Assembly: GCA_964445775.1 (NCBI GenBank)
Contig: CAYUMH010000003.1
Location: forward strand, 62,001-126,000
DNA from: Terrimonas sp964445775
Lineage (GTDB): Bacteria > Bacteroidota > Bacteroidia > Chitinophagales > Chitinophagaceae
Length of the DNA: 64,000 bases
Direction of reading: 5' to 3'
Part shown: piece after piece, positions 51,942-60,638 of the stretch
Layout: each line of letters begins with the position of its first letter
Position numbering within the stretch: the stretch's first letter is position 1
The notes under the pieces: model-generated
Database searches by the model: none
Told to the model about the DNA's origin: nothing
What the model saw: the letters and a program-made list of their open reading frames with translations, nothing else
Program-made: the position numbers and the translations under genes

Positions 51942-54386
51942 ATGAGATGTATTTTCTGCTGCTTATTATGCCTGCTGTTGTTTGCAGGGTTTGGCTTTAA
52001 AAAAGACAATGCCGACCCCGTAGAATTTGTCAGCAGCAGTTTTGCCTACGCCCGGCAACAGATAAAACTGTTGTTGAAAGAGGCCGGCAAAGACCCGTTA
52101 CGTTTTCCCCGCACCACCGGCACCGGTGGCCAACTGGTAAGCACCAGTATGTACGACTGGACCCCTGGTTTTTTCCCGGGTTGCCTTTGGTATGTATACG
52201 ATAATACCGGCGATGAGCAACTTAAAGCAGCTGCCATACAATGGACGGAAAAACTGGAACCGCTCAAAAACTTTACACAGCATCACGACCTTGGTTTTAT
52301 GATGTACTGCAGCTATGGTAATGCCTATCGCAGCACGGGCAATAAAAAATATGCCGACATACTGGTGCAGGCAGCAAGGTCGCTGAGTACCCGTTACAGC
52401 CCGGTTACCAAAAGCATTAAATCCTGGAACAGTTTCACCTCCTGGCAGGATGGCAAAAAAAAATATAATTACCCGGTTATTATCGACACCCTGATGAACC
52501 TGGAGATGCTCTACTTTACCGCCAAACAAACGGGCGATACCAGTTTTACCCATATCGCCAACAATCATGCCCTTACTGCCATGCAAAACCAGATCAGGAG
52601 CGACTACAGCAGTTATCATGTGGTGTGTTATGATAGTGCAACCGGCAAAGTCATTGCAAAGGAAACGGCACAGGGTTACAGCGACAACAGCACCTGGGCC
52701 AGGGGGCAGGCCTGGGGCATATATGGTTTTACCATGTGTTACCGCGAAACCAAAGATCCCCGGTTTTTGAAAACCGCACTGGGCATGGCCGATTGGTATA
52801 TCAATCATTTGCCCAAAGACCTGGTACCCCTGTGGGATTTTAATGTAGGCCAGAAAGGATATACACCCGGTATAGCATCACATGCCCGTCAAAATGCCGG
52901 ACGGTTCAAAGATGTTTCAGCGGCCGCCATTGTAGCAGCCGCCCTTATGGAGTTAAGCACCTATGCACCGGATAAGGCGGGCAGGCAATACAAAAAAACG
53001 GGTATCCGTATTATAGAGTCACTCAGCAAACATTACAAAGTGCCTGCAGGTACCAACAGCGGCTTCATCTTCTCACACAATGTTGGCAGCGTGCCCCACC
53101 AATTTGAAATTGATGTACCCCTTATTTATGCCGATTATTATTTTCTCGAAGCCCTCAGCCGATACCGTCAATCCTTATCCGTTAAATCAGCTAGCCATAC
53201 AAAACAAACAGCAGCCAGCTACTCTAAAATCTGGGGGCAGCAGGGCGAGTTATGGGATAAAAGCAGGATACCCGATTTTACCCATGCGGGGTATAAAAGC
53301 GGTAATACAGCCATACCTGATTATCCGGTAAGTATTGATGTGACCACATTAGGAGCCAGGGGTGATGGTATTACGGATAATACGGCATTTTTCCGGGCAG
53401 CCATCAGGCAATGCGGTGCCAATGGTACGGTGTACATACCTGCGGGGAAATACCTGCTCAGTGATACATTGATCATTCAAAAAAGCGGCATCAATATACA
53501 GGGCGCTGGAAACGCCACCATTCTCTATTTCACCAAAGGACTGGAAGAACTCTATCCTATGTACAACAGGCCGGGCCTGCCCGGGCAAAGCGATTGGTCC
53601 TGGCAGGGAGGTATGATCACTTTTTCCGGGTACATTTCTGATTTTGGTATACAATCGCTTCGTATCGAATTTCCCGATCATATATGGACCGGGCACGACT
53701 TTCATGAACGTGGGTACAATGCCATTGGCTTTACAGGTAATGCACACGATGGCTGGATCAGGAACATTACTATTTCGGGCAGTGATGTTGGTATATGGAT
53801 CGGCAGGCATGTGCATCATATTACACTGGACGGATGGACATTGGACTGCGGGCCTGATCGTGCTGCAGGCCCTAAAGGCATCGGGCACCACGGGGCAAAC
53901 GTATATGGAGGACATAACCTGTTGCAAAATTTTGACATACGCGGAAAATTCCACCATGATCTGTCTGTAGAATCGGAGTACAGCCAGTTCAATGTATTCA
54001 GAAAAGGGAAAGGCGTTGATATATGTATTGACCATCATAATCATGATGCCGGGTATAACCTGTTTACCAACCTTGACATGGGTATCGGCTCCAGGCCTTA
54101 TTTCTCCGGTGGCAAAATGGGACCCTGGGGTGTCAGCATCACTGAAACCTACTGGAATATTACTGCCCGCAAGGACCTGCCATATAACCGTGTAGGCCGT
54201 AATACCAGCGGCCCCAAATCAAAAAATAATGTAGCTGTCGGCATAAAGACCAGCGAAGTATCTGCCCTACCCGATGCGGATGACAATTGGTACGAAACCA
54301 TCGACCCTCACTTACTTTCTCCTCCCGATTTGTATGAAGCACAAATGAGATTGGTGAAAGGAAAGCCTGCCCAGCATTCACAATAA
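51942..54386 (+). CDS. Fusion of GH88 unsaturated uronyl hydrolase and beta-helix (pectate-lyase-like) domain
   Basis: This 814-residue exported protein has two enzyme-like domains. After a signal peptide (about 1-18), residues 25-412 form a GH88 (alpha/alpha)6 barrel with the two catalytic aspartates Asp116 (HHDLGF) and Asp182 (VIIDTLMNL), and YSDNSTWARGQAWGIYGFTM. GH88 enzymes remove the 4,5-unsaturated uronate made by lyases. Residues about 429-814 form a right-handed beta-helix of the pectate-lyase superfamily (SIDVTTLGARGDGITDNTAF, HDFHERGYNAIGFTGNAHDG, FHHDLSVESEYSQFNVFRKG). The second domain is a close paralogue of the domain in the protein at 60639-62423. Lyase activity is inference. 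A SusC gene follows 74 bases later. Confidence 0.85.
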   Translation: MRCIFCCLLCLLLFAGFGFKKDNADPVEFVSSSFAYARQQIKLLLKEAGKDPLRFPRTTGTGGQLVSTSMYDWTPGFFPGCLWYVYDNTGDEQLKAAAIQWTEKLEPLKNFTQHHDLGFMMYCSYGNAYRSTGNKKYADILVQAARSLSTRYSPVTKSIKSWNSFTSWQDGKKKYNYPVIIDTLMNLEMLYFTAKQTGDTSFTHIANNHALTAMQNQIRSDYSSYHVVCYDSATGKVIAKETAQGYSDNSTWARGQAWGIYGFTMCYRETKDPRFLKTALGMADWYINHLPKDLVPLWDFNVGQKGYTPGIASHARQNAGRFKDVSAAAIVAAALMELSTYAPDKAGRQYKKTGIRIIESLSKHYKVPAGTNSGFIFSHNVGSVPHQFEIDVPLIYADYYFLEALSRYRQSLSVKSASHTKQTAASYSKIWGQQGELWDKSRIPDFTHAGYKSGNTAIPDYPVSIDVTTLGARGDGITDNTAFFRAAIRQCGANGTVYIPAGKYLLSDTLIIQKSGINIQGAGNATILYFTKGLEELYPMYNRPGLPGQSDWSWQGGMITFSGYISDFGIQSLRIEFPDHIWTGHDFHERGYNAIGFTGNAHDGWIRNITISGSDVGIWIGRHVHHITLDGWTLDCGPDRAAGPKGIGHHGANVYGGHNLLQNFDIRGKFHHDLSVESEYSQFNVFRKGKGVDICIDHHNHDAGYNLFTNLDMGIGSRPYFSGGKMGPWGVSITETYWNITARKDLPYNRVGRNTSGPKSKNNVAVGIKTSEVSALPDADDNWYETIDPHLLSPPDLYEAQMRLVKGKPAQHSQ

Positions 54387-54460
54387 GAATAAAATACCCT
54401 TATATAAAAGGAGATAAATACATCTGTAAACAATATTAATAAAAACTAAACACGACTGCT

Positions 54461-57400
54461 ATGAACCATTTAATGATTTTACCACAAAAGCGTCAGCCAA
54501 AAATAACGCTAAGCTTCCACAGGGTCATATGGTTATTGCTCCTCTTCCTGTCGGGTAGCATGGTTTCCGTTGCGCAAACCACGGTTACCGTTACAGGCAC
54601 TGTGAAAGATGCCAGGGGAGAACCTTTGCAGGGAGCCTCTATCGAAATTGTGCAGTTAAAGAAGACGGTCGTTTCTGGCCAGAACGGAGCGTTTTCTTTT
54701 CCCCAAGTTCCCGCAGGGAATTACCAGTTTAAAGTCAGTTTCAGCGGCTATGTTTCCACCACCACCGATGTGGCGGTAAAAGCAGGTAGTATGCCCAAAC
54801 TGGTGTTTACCCTTCAGCAGGATTTGAAAGACCTTGATGATGTGGTGGTAATTGGCTATGGTAACCAAAAACGGCAAGATGTAACAGGCTCCGTGGCAAA
54901 AGCCCCGGTAGAGGATATGCAGAAAGCTCCGGTGGGCACTTTTTCCGATGCCCTGGCCGGGCGTGTGGCCGGGGTAGTGGTAAGCTCGGCCGATGGGCAA
55001 CCGGGCAGCTTACCCAATATTGTTGTGCGTGGTGCCAACTCGGTTACACAGGGCAATGGTCCCTTGTATGTGATAGACGGTTTCCCATTGGAGGATGGTA
55101 ATGCCGGATCTATTAACCCGAATGATATAGAAAGTCTCGAAGTACTGAAAGATGCTTCGGCAACGGCTATTTATGGCGCCAGGGGTGCCAACGGGGTTAT
55201 CATCATTACCACTAAAAAGGGCAAACAGGGCCCGCCGGTGGTGCAGTTTAATGCCAGCTATGGCCAGCAGAGCGGGTTGAAGAAGATGGACCTGATGAAT
55301 GTGGAACAGTACCTGGACTACCAGCTTGAACGTGATTCTTTAAGTAACAATCTTTACAGGAATCCTTCTACAGGTATATTGGGCCCTGGTTTTACAACAG
55401 ATTCTCTCTATTTTCGAAAAGCTACCTTCGACCAGTATAAAGGGATGAAACCTTTTGATTTCCAGGATGCGCTTTTCAAGAATACTACTTTTCAGAATTA
55501 TGACCTCAGTGTTCGTGGTGGTACCGATAAAACCAGGTACAGTTTTTCCGGTAACCTGTATAATTACAAAGGCATGGTGGTCAATTCAGGCTACCGCCGC
55601 TACCAGGGCAGGCTGGGCCTCGATCAGGTGCTCTCCAATAAGTTTAAAGTAGGTCTAGATGTAAACTATGCCAATCAAAAAACCTGGGGCAGCTCTCCTA
55701 TACCCAATAATACCACCGGTTATTTTTCTTCACAAATGGCGCCCTATTACACTGTTTGGGGTTATCGCCCTATAAGCGCACTCAACGAAAGCCTGCAGCA
55801 AACCATTGATCTTGAAAACACCTTTGTTGATCCAGGCATGCCAACAACTGGTAGTTCAGCCAATAGTTTTATTATAAATCCCTTGATTAACCAGCTCAAC
55901 CGGGTAAGAGATAATTACCAGACCACCGTTATTGCCAATGCATTCCTGGAGTATAAGATTATACCCGGTTTAGTATTACGGTTGTCAGGTAGCATTAACA
56001 CTTTTGATTTAAGGAATGTGGTATTTAACAATGAAAAAACCTCAGATGGTAGTCCTTTAACCACATATGGCAGCCAGCTTGGAGTAAATGGCAGTGTTTT
56101 TATTACCAGGGGTGCCAACTGGGCCAACGAGAACCTGCTTACCTGGACCAAAACTTATCGTAAAAAAAACAATTTGCAGGTGGCGGCCCTTGTGAGCGAA
56201 CAGGCGGGTGCTTCTTCGTCCGAAGGTGTTGAAGCTATTTTGCTTCCCAAACCTTCGTTAGGCGTTGCCGGTTTGTCGCAGGGTACACCGCGTACGGTAA
56301 GATCGGGTAAAACGGAGTGGAGCCTGGCCTCAGTTATGGGGAGGTTTAACTATAATTACAATTCCCTGTACTATCTCACCCTAACTTACCGGCGTGATGG
56401 GTCCTCTAAATTTGCCGATGACAACAAATGGGGCAGTTTTTGGTCGGGCGCATTAAAATGGAACTTCTATAAGGAAAGTTTTATGAAAGATTACCAATGG
56501 CTGTCGAACGGTGCATTGCGGGTAAGCTATGGCCAAACCGGCAACAACCGGGTGGGCGATTTTGCCAGCCTGTCCAGGATCAATATCAGGCAGGCCAGCG
56601 GATCGGATGGGGGCGTTTTTGGGAACACCATACCTCCTTTTGCAGAACTGTCAAATTTTGGGAATCCGGCCCTGAAATGGGAAACCACTGAACAAACTAA
56701 TATTGGATTAGATCTTGGGTTTTTAAAAGGGAGGATAGGCCTTACGGTAGATGTGTACCGCAAGCGGACAAAGGACCTGTTGCTGAATGCTGCAATGCCC
56801 TTTGTAACGGGTTATGGCTCTGCCACCAAGAATGTGGGAACTATGCAGAACCAGGGGCTGGAGATAGCCATCAATACCACTAATATCAATACCAAAGATT
56901 TTACCTGGACCAGCAGCTTTAATATTGCCTTCAACCAAAATAAAATACTGTCGCTGGCTCAAAACCAGGAGGCCCTGCTAAACACCACCGGGTTTGATGG
57001 ACAGTTTACCGGTACGCCATCCTACATCTCAAAAGTTGGTCAGCCCTTAGGCCAGCTATACGGCCTTATATGGGACGGTGTCTACCAGTATTCCGATTTC
57101 AATTACACCACTGCTCTCAACCCATCAGCCAATTTTCCGGGTAGGGGCAGTCATTGGGTATTAAAAGACGGCATACCTACCAATGGCAACACAAGAGCCG
57201 CTATACAGCCCGGCGACATTAAATATAGAGACCTGAACCAGGACGGCATAATTGATGTGAACGATTATACCGTGATCGGCAGGGGGCTGCCTATACATAC
57301 CGGTGGTTTCGGCAATAATTTTTCCTACAAAGGTTTTGACCTGAACCTGTTTTTTCAGTGGAGCTACGGTAACAATATCCAGAATGCCAACCGCATCATT

Positions 57401-57790
57401 TTTGAGGGCAATGTGCAAAACCAGCCTTATCTGAACCAGTTTGCCAGTTATGCCAATCGCTGGACACCTGAGAATACCGGCAGCACCCTCTTCAGAACCG
57501 GTGGCCAGGGACCCTCAGGACTGTATTCGAGCCGTACGGTAGAAGATGGCTCCTACCTGCGTTTGAAAACGGTTTCACTGGGTTATAAGCTGCCCTCCAA
57601 ATTTTTGAAGAAGGTAAAAATCAAAAATATACGGGTGTTTGCATCGGGACAGAATGTATTTACCTGGACCAATTATTCGGGTATGGACCCTGAAATCAGT
57701 GTTTACAACAATGTGCTGACGCCCGGCTTTGACTATAGCGGGTATCCCAGGGCAAGAACCATTGTTTTTGGTATCAATACTACTTTTTAA
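54461..57790 (+). CDS. SusC-like TonB-dependent outer membrane transporter
   Basis: This 1109-residue outer-membrane importer uses TonB energy to bring in oligosaccharides held by its SusD partner. After the signal segment (to about 39) comes a carboxypeptidase-regulatory-like domain (VTGTVKDARGEPLQGASIEI, about 45-125). The TonB box/plug region follows (DDVVVIGYGNQKRQDVTGSV, RVAGVVVSSADGQPGSLPNI, GPLYVIDGFPLEDG, LEVLKDASATAIYGARGANG), then a 22-strand barrel ending VFGINTTF. No N-terminal STN domain or nearby ECF/anti-sigma genes are seen, so control probably comes from the LacI regulator rather than a sigma relay. SusD follows within 16 bases. Confidence 0.96.
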   Translation: MNHLMILPQKRQPKITLSFHRVIWLLLLFLSGSMVSVAQTTVTVTGTVKDARGEPLQGASIEIVQLKKTVVSGQNGAFSFPQVPAGNYQFKVSFSGYVSTTTDVAVKAGSMPKLVFTLQQDLKDLDDVVVIGYGNQKRQDVTGSVAKAPVEDMQKAPVGTFSDALAGRVAGVVVSSADGQPGSLPNIVVRGANSVTQGNGPLYVIDGFPLEDGNAGSINPNDIESLEVLKDASATAIYGARGANGVIIITTKKGKQGPPVVQFNASYGQQSGLKKMDLMNVEQYLDYQLERDSLSNNLYRNPSTGILGPGFTTDSLYFRKATFDQYKGMKPFDFQDALFKNTTFQNYDLSVRGGTDKTRYSFSGNLYNYKGMVVNSGYRRYQGRLGLDQVLSNKFKVGLDVNYANQKTWGSSPIPNNTTGYFSSQMAPYYTVWGYRPISALNESLQQTIDLENTFVDPGMPTTGSSANSFIINPLINQLNRVRDNYQTTVIANAFLEYKIIPGLVLRLSGSINTFDLRNVVFNNEKTSDGSPLTTYGSQLGVNGSVFITRGANWANENLLTWTKTYRKKNNLQVAALVSEQAGASSSEGVEAILLPKPSLGVAGLSQGTPRTVRSGKTEWSLASVMGRFNYNYNSLYYLTLTYRRDGSSKFADDNKWGSFWSGALKWNFYKESFMKDYQWLSNGALRVSYGQTGNNRVGDFASLSRINIRQASGSDGGVFGNTIPPFAELSNFGNPALKWETTEQTNIGLDLGFLKGRIGLTVDVYRKRTKDLLLNAAMPFVTGYGSATKNVGTMQNQGLEIAINTTNINTKDFTWTSSFNIAFNQNKILSLAQNQEALLNTTGFDGQFTGTPSYISKVGQPLGQLYGLIWDGVYQYSDFNYTTALNPSANFPGRGSHWVLKDGIPTNGNTRAAIQPGDIKYRDLNQDGIIDVNDYTVIGRGLPIHTGGFGNNFSYKGFDLNLFFQWSYGNNIQNANRIIFEGNVQNQPYLNQFASYANRWTPENTGSTLFRTGGQGPSGLYSSRTVEDGSYLRLKTVSLGYKLPSKFLKKVKIKNIRVFASGQNVFTWTNYSGMDPEISVYNNVLTPGFDYSGYPRARTIVFGINTTF

Positions 57791-57806
57791 ATCAAAAAAA
57801 GAAACC

Positions 57807-59540
57807 ATGAATTATTATAAAAGAATAAGCCCTGTTTACCGTAATGGCAGACAGAAGATATGCTGGCTGGTGCTCTTTGGCATTATGACAATGGTAAACA
57901 CCGGCTGTAAAAAGTTTTTAGAAACCACACCACAGGATTTTGTGTCGCCAACTAATTATTACAGCAATAAAAGCGAGCTTATTTCTGCACTGGCAGGTGT
58001 TTATTCGCCACTAGGTAATGACAGGGTGTATGGAGAGTTGTTAAGCATACAGGCACAGTGCGTTACCGATGAAGGGTATACTGCGTACGATGTTAATAAT
58101 GATGTAGGTCTCAACATTCATAACTATACCAATAATAAGATGAACGACTTTTGGCGGCAATGTTATATGGGCATTGAAAGGGCCAACGTTTTACTCGAAA
58201 ATGCCCATAAGGCAACAGATGTGGATGCCAAAACGCTGGCCAGCATCATGGCCGAGGCTAAGTTTATGAGGGGCTACTATCACTTTTTACTGGCCCAGTA
58301 TTTTGGCAGTGTGCCCGTGAAAACAACGGCCAGCAAAGACCCCAACCAAACAAGTTTCCCCAGGGCCGAAACGGAGAAAGAAGTCTATGACCAGATCTTA
58401 AAGGATATGACCGAGGCCGAGCCGGATTTAGACCCTATCAACTCAGCCGAGTTAAAATCTACCTCCAGCAGGGTGTCAAAATCTGCCGCCCAGGGCATTT
58501 TGGCCAGGGTATGCCTTAAAATGGCCGGCTACCCGCTTAACGAGCCAACAAAGTATAAAGACGCACTGGAATGGGCTACACAAGTTAAAACCTCGTATCC
58601 CCATACCCTCCTCACTTCCAAAGACACTTTGAGTGTAGTAAATTTAAGAGGGGTGCCTGTGTGGTATGCCGCTGCCAATAACAACCCGGCCTATTTCAAT
58701 AATGGGTATGCCCAGGTGTTTTTGAATGAGATGACCAACCGCTACGATGTAAGGGAAAGCATTTGGGAAGTGGATTATTTTATACAGGGTGTTTCGGCCA
58801 CCAAAACCTCTAACATTGGCGTGCAGATTGGCTTGGGTGGAAACGACCCTGTTTTTGGTAATTCAGGACCCGTAATCAATGCCCAGCAATACCTTTATAA
58901 CAAATATGCGCCGGGCGATTTACGCCGTGATTGGGCTATTGCGCCATACTCCAACAATGGAAGCGGTGGCCGTAATTTTTTCAATGGTTCTGCCGGTTCT
59001 GCCGGCCAGATATTGAACCGGTCGGTAGGCAAGTGGAGAAGAGAATACGAGCCTATCGGAGCTGGCTACACTGTAAAACCATCGGGCAGCCAGATCAATT
59101 TTCCGATTTTACGTTATTCTGACGTATTACTGATGATTTGCGAGGCCGAATTTATGCAAAACGGTGCCACGGTCATTGCGTTAGATGCCATCAACCAGGT
59201 ACGCCGGCGCGCATTTGGCAAAGACCCTGCTGTGACGGATGCCACGGTAGATTTAACGGCCGCCCAGTTAACCCTGGCCGAAATACAGGACGAAAGAGCC
59301 AGGGAGCTATGCTTTGAAGCAGTAAGGAAACTGGACCTTATCCGCTGGGGTATTTATCTGCCCCGCCTACAGGAAGTTATCAATTTCAACAATACAAGCG
59401 GCTTTCCTACCGGCAACCGTGCCCGGGCCAACCTGAGTGCACAGAACACACTGGCAGGGGGTACCAAGTTCCTGTTATGGCCCATTCCATCCAGCGAAAT
59501 ACTGGCAAATAATGCTATCACACAAAATCCCGGCTATTAA
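57807..59540 (+). CDS. SusD-like outer membrane glycan-binding lipoprotein
   Basis: This 577-residue surface lipoprotein caps the SusC barrel and binds oligosaccharides. The lipobox ends VNTGC at Cys34. SusD/RagB motifs are KFLETTPQDFVSPTNYYSNK, DFWRQCYMGIERANVLLENA, AEAKFMRGYYHFLLAQYFGS with TPR-like helices, and INQVRRRAFG and EIQDERARELCFEAVRKLDL near the C-terminus. An in-frame ATG at 57729 would overlap SusC and add 26 unlikely residues, so 57807 is taken. The N-terminus of about 33 residues is long for a lipoprotein signal but includes a good hydrophobic core. Confidence 0.95.
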   Translation: MNYYKRISPVYRNGRQKICWLVLFGIMTMVNTGCKKFLETTPQDFVSPTNYYSNKSELISALAGVYSPLGNDRVYGELLSIQAQCVTDEGYTAYDVNNDVGLNIHNYTNNKMNDFWRQCYMGIERANVLLENAHKATDVDAKTLASIMAEAKFMRGYYHFLLAQYFGSVPVKTTASKDPNQTSFPRAETEKEVYDQILKDMTEAEPDLDPINSAELKSTSSRVSKSAAQGILARVCLKMAGYPLNEPTKYKDALEWATQVKTSYPHTLLTSKDTLSVVNLRGVPVWYAAANNNPAYFNNGYAQVFLNEMTNRYDVRESIWEVDYFIQGVSATKTSNIGVQIGLGGNDPVFGNSGPVINAQQYLYNKYAPGDLRRDWAIAPYSNNGSGGRNFFNGSAGSAGQILNRSVGKWRREYEPIGAGYTVKPSGSQINFPILRYSDVLLMICEAEFMQNGATVIALDAINQVRRRAFGKDPAVTDATVDLTAAQLTLAEIQDERARELCFEAVRKLDLIRWGIYLPRLQEVINFNNTSGFPTGNRARANLSAQNTLAGGTKFLLWPIPSSEILANNAITQNPGY

Positions 59541-59560
59541 TAACCATCAAAAAAACAGAT

Positions 59561-60616
59561 ATGAAATTATATAGAATAGCCCTGGCTTTTCTGGCAGTTT
59601 CGCTGCTGGTGGCCTGCAAAAAATCCATCTCGCCCAACTCCATTGATTTTGGTGTAAACGTTTTTAATAATGCGGGTACACAAACATTAAAATTTAAAGT
59701 AAACGATACCATCAATTTCCGTTTTAGCGGTAACCCGGACCGGATCAGTTTTTTTTCGGGTGAGATTGGCCGCCGTTATGCTTTTCGTAACAGAACCAGT
59801 GACCCGTCACCCAACGATACCCTGCGCTTTTTTACCAACCAGGGAACCCCTCGTACGGCTAAACTGGAATTGCTGGTTTCTTCAGGCCCTATTGACTATA
59901 CCCAATATAATGCAAAAGACTCCCTGTCGGTTCCTGCTGCTAAATGGACGGATATCTCAGACAGGGTGAAAAACTGGGCAACCGGGCCAAGCAATGTGCA
60001 GTCGGCGCCCATCAGCCTCAACGAAGAAGCCAGTACCGGCTCAGGCATTATTTGGCTGGCTTTTAAGTACACGGCACCGGCAGGTGTGGCACAAAGTACC
60101 TGGACGGTAGGAGGCATTGACCTGCGCCACCATGTTAAGGATACTTTTTATACAATCCTCACACCGGCCATTGTAATACCTGCTTCACTCCCGGGTTATA
60201 CAACCAGCCCGGGCTGGGGATCGGTAAATGTAGCCAACCCCTTAATAAAATGGGGCTTTAATGGCGGCAGCGCCGGTAACACGGCTATAGGTCAGAGCCT
60301 TAGTTCCAATGGAAGTACAGGCAGCTTTGTAATCAGGGGTAATACTACGGCTACATCTGCAGTAGCTACAGAAGGCTGGATGGTGGCCGGGCCTATTGAT
60401 TTGAAAAGGGTACTGCCCGATGCAGGTGTTGGTATAAAGAATAAGGGAGAGAACGCGATGCTTATTTCCAAAGGATTCTATGCATCAAGGACGGCAAACT
60501 TTACTTACCGTTTTCCCCGGGCGGGCATATATGAAATAACTTTTCTGGCCCAGAATGATACTGAATCTGATCAGAATACGCTTGTAAAAACTATTACAGT
60601 AGAAATTACTAATTAA
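59561..60616 (+). CDS. DUF5017-type surface lipoprotein of the PUL
   Basis: This 351-residue lipoprotein has Cys19 in the lipobox SLLVAC. The segment NFRFSGNPDRISFFSGEIGR and the following YAFRNR match DUF5017, a domain found next to SusD in many Bacteroidetes polysaccharide loci and thought to bind glycan at the cell surface, like SusE or SusF. The rest is beta-rich, with a jelly-roll-like middle (GGIDLRHHVKDTFYTILTP) and an Ig-like C-terminus (TYRFPRAGIYEITFLAQND). It lies 20 bases after susD, so it is part of the same operon. Confidence 0.85.
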   Translation: MKLYRIALAFLAVSLLVACKKSISPNSIDFGVNVFNNAGTQTLKFKVNDTINFRFSGNPDRISFFSGEIGRRYAFRNRTSDPSPNDTLRFFTNQGTPRTAKLELLVSSGPIDYTQYNAKDSLSVPAAKWTDISDRVKNWATGPSNVQSAPISLNEEASTGSGIIWLAFKYTAPAGVAQSTWTVGGIDLRHHVKDTFYTILTPAIVIPASLPGYTTSPGWGSVNVANPLIKWGFNGGSAGNTAIGQSLSSNGSTGSFVIRGNTTATSAVATEGWMVAGPIDLKRVLPDAGVGIKNKGENAMLISKGFYASRTANFTYRFPRAGIYEITFLAQNDTESDQNTLVKTITVEITN

Positions 60617-60638
60617 ACTATAAACAAAACTAATTAGC

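Noticed and set aside
52098..52808. 236-codon minus-strand frame inside the GH88 fusion gene
   Set aside because: It is a shadow of the strongly conserved GH88 coding sequence on the plus strand. The same holds for 53349-54044 and 49760-50263.
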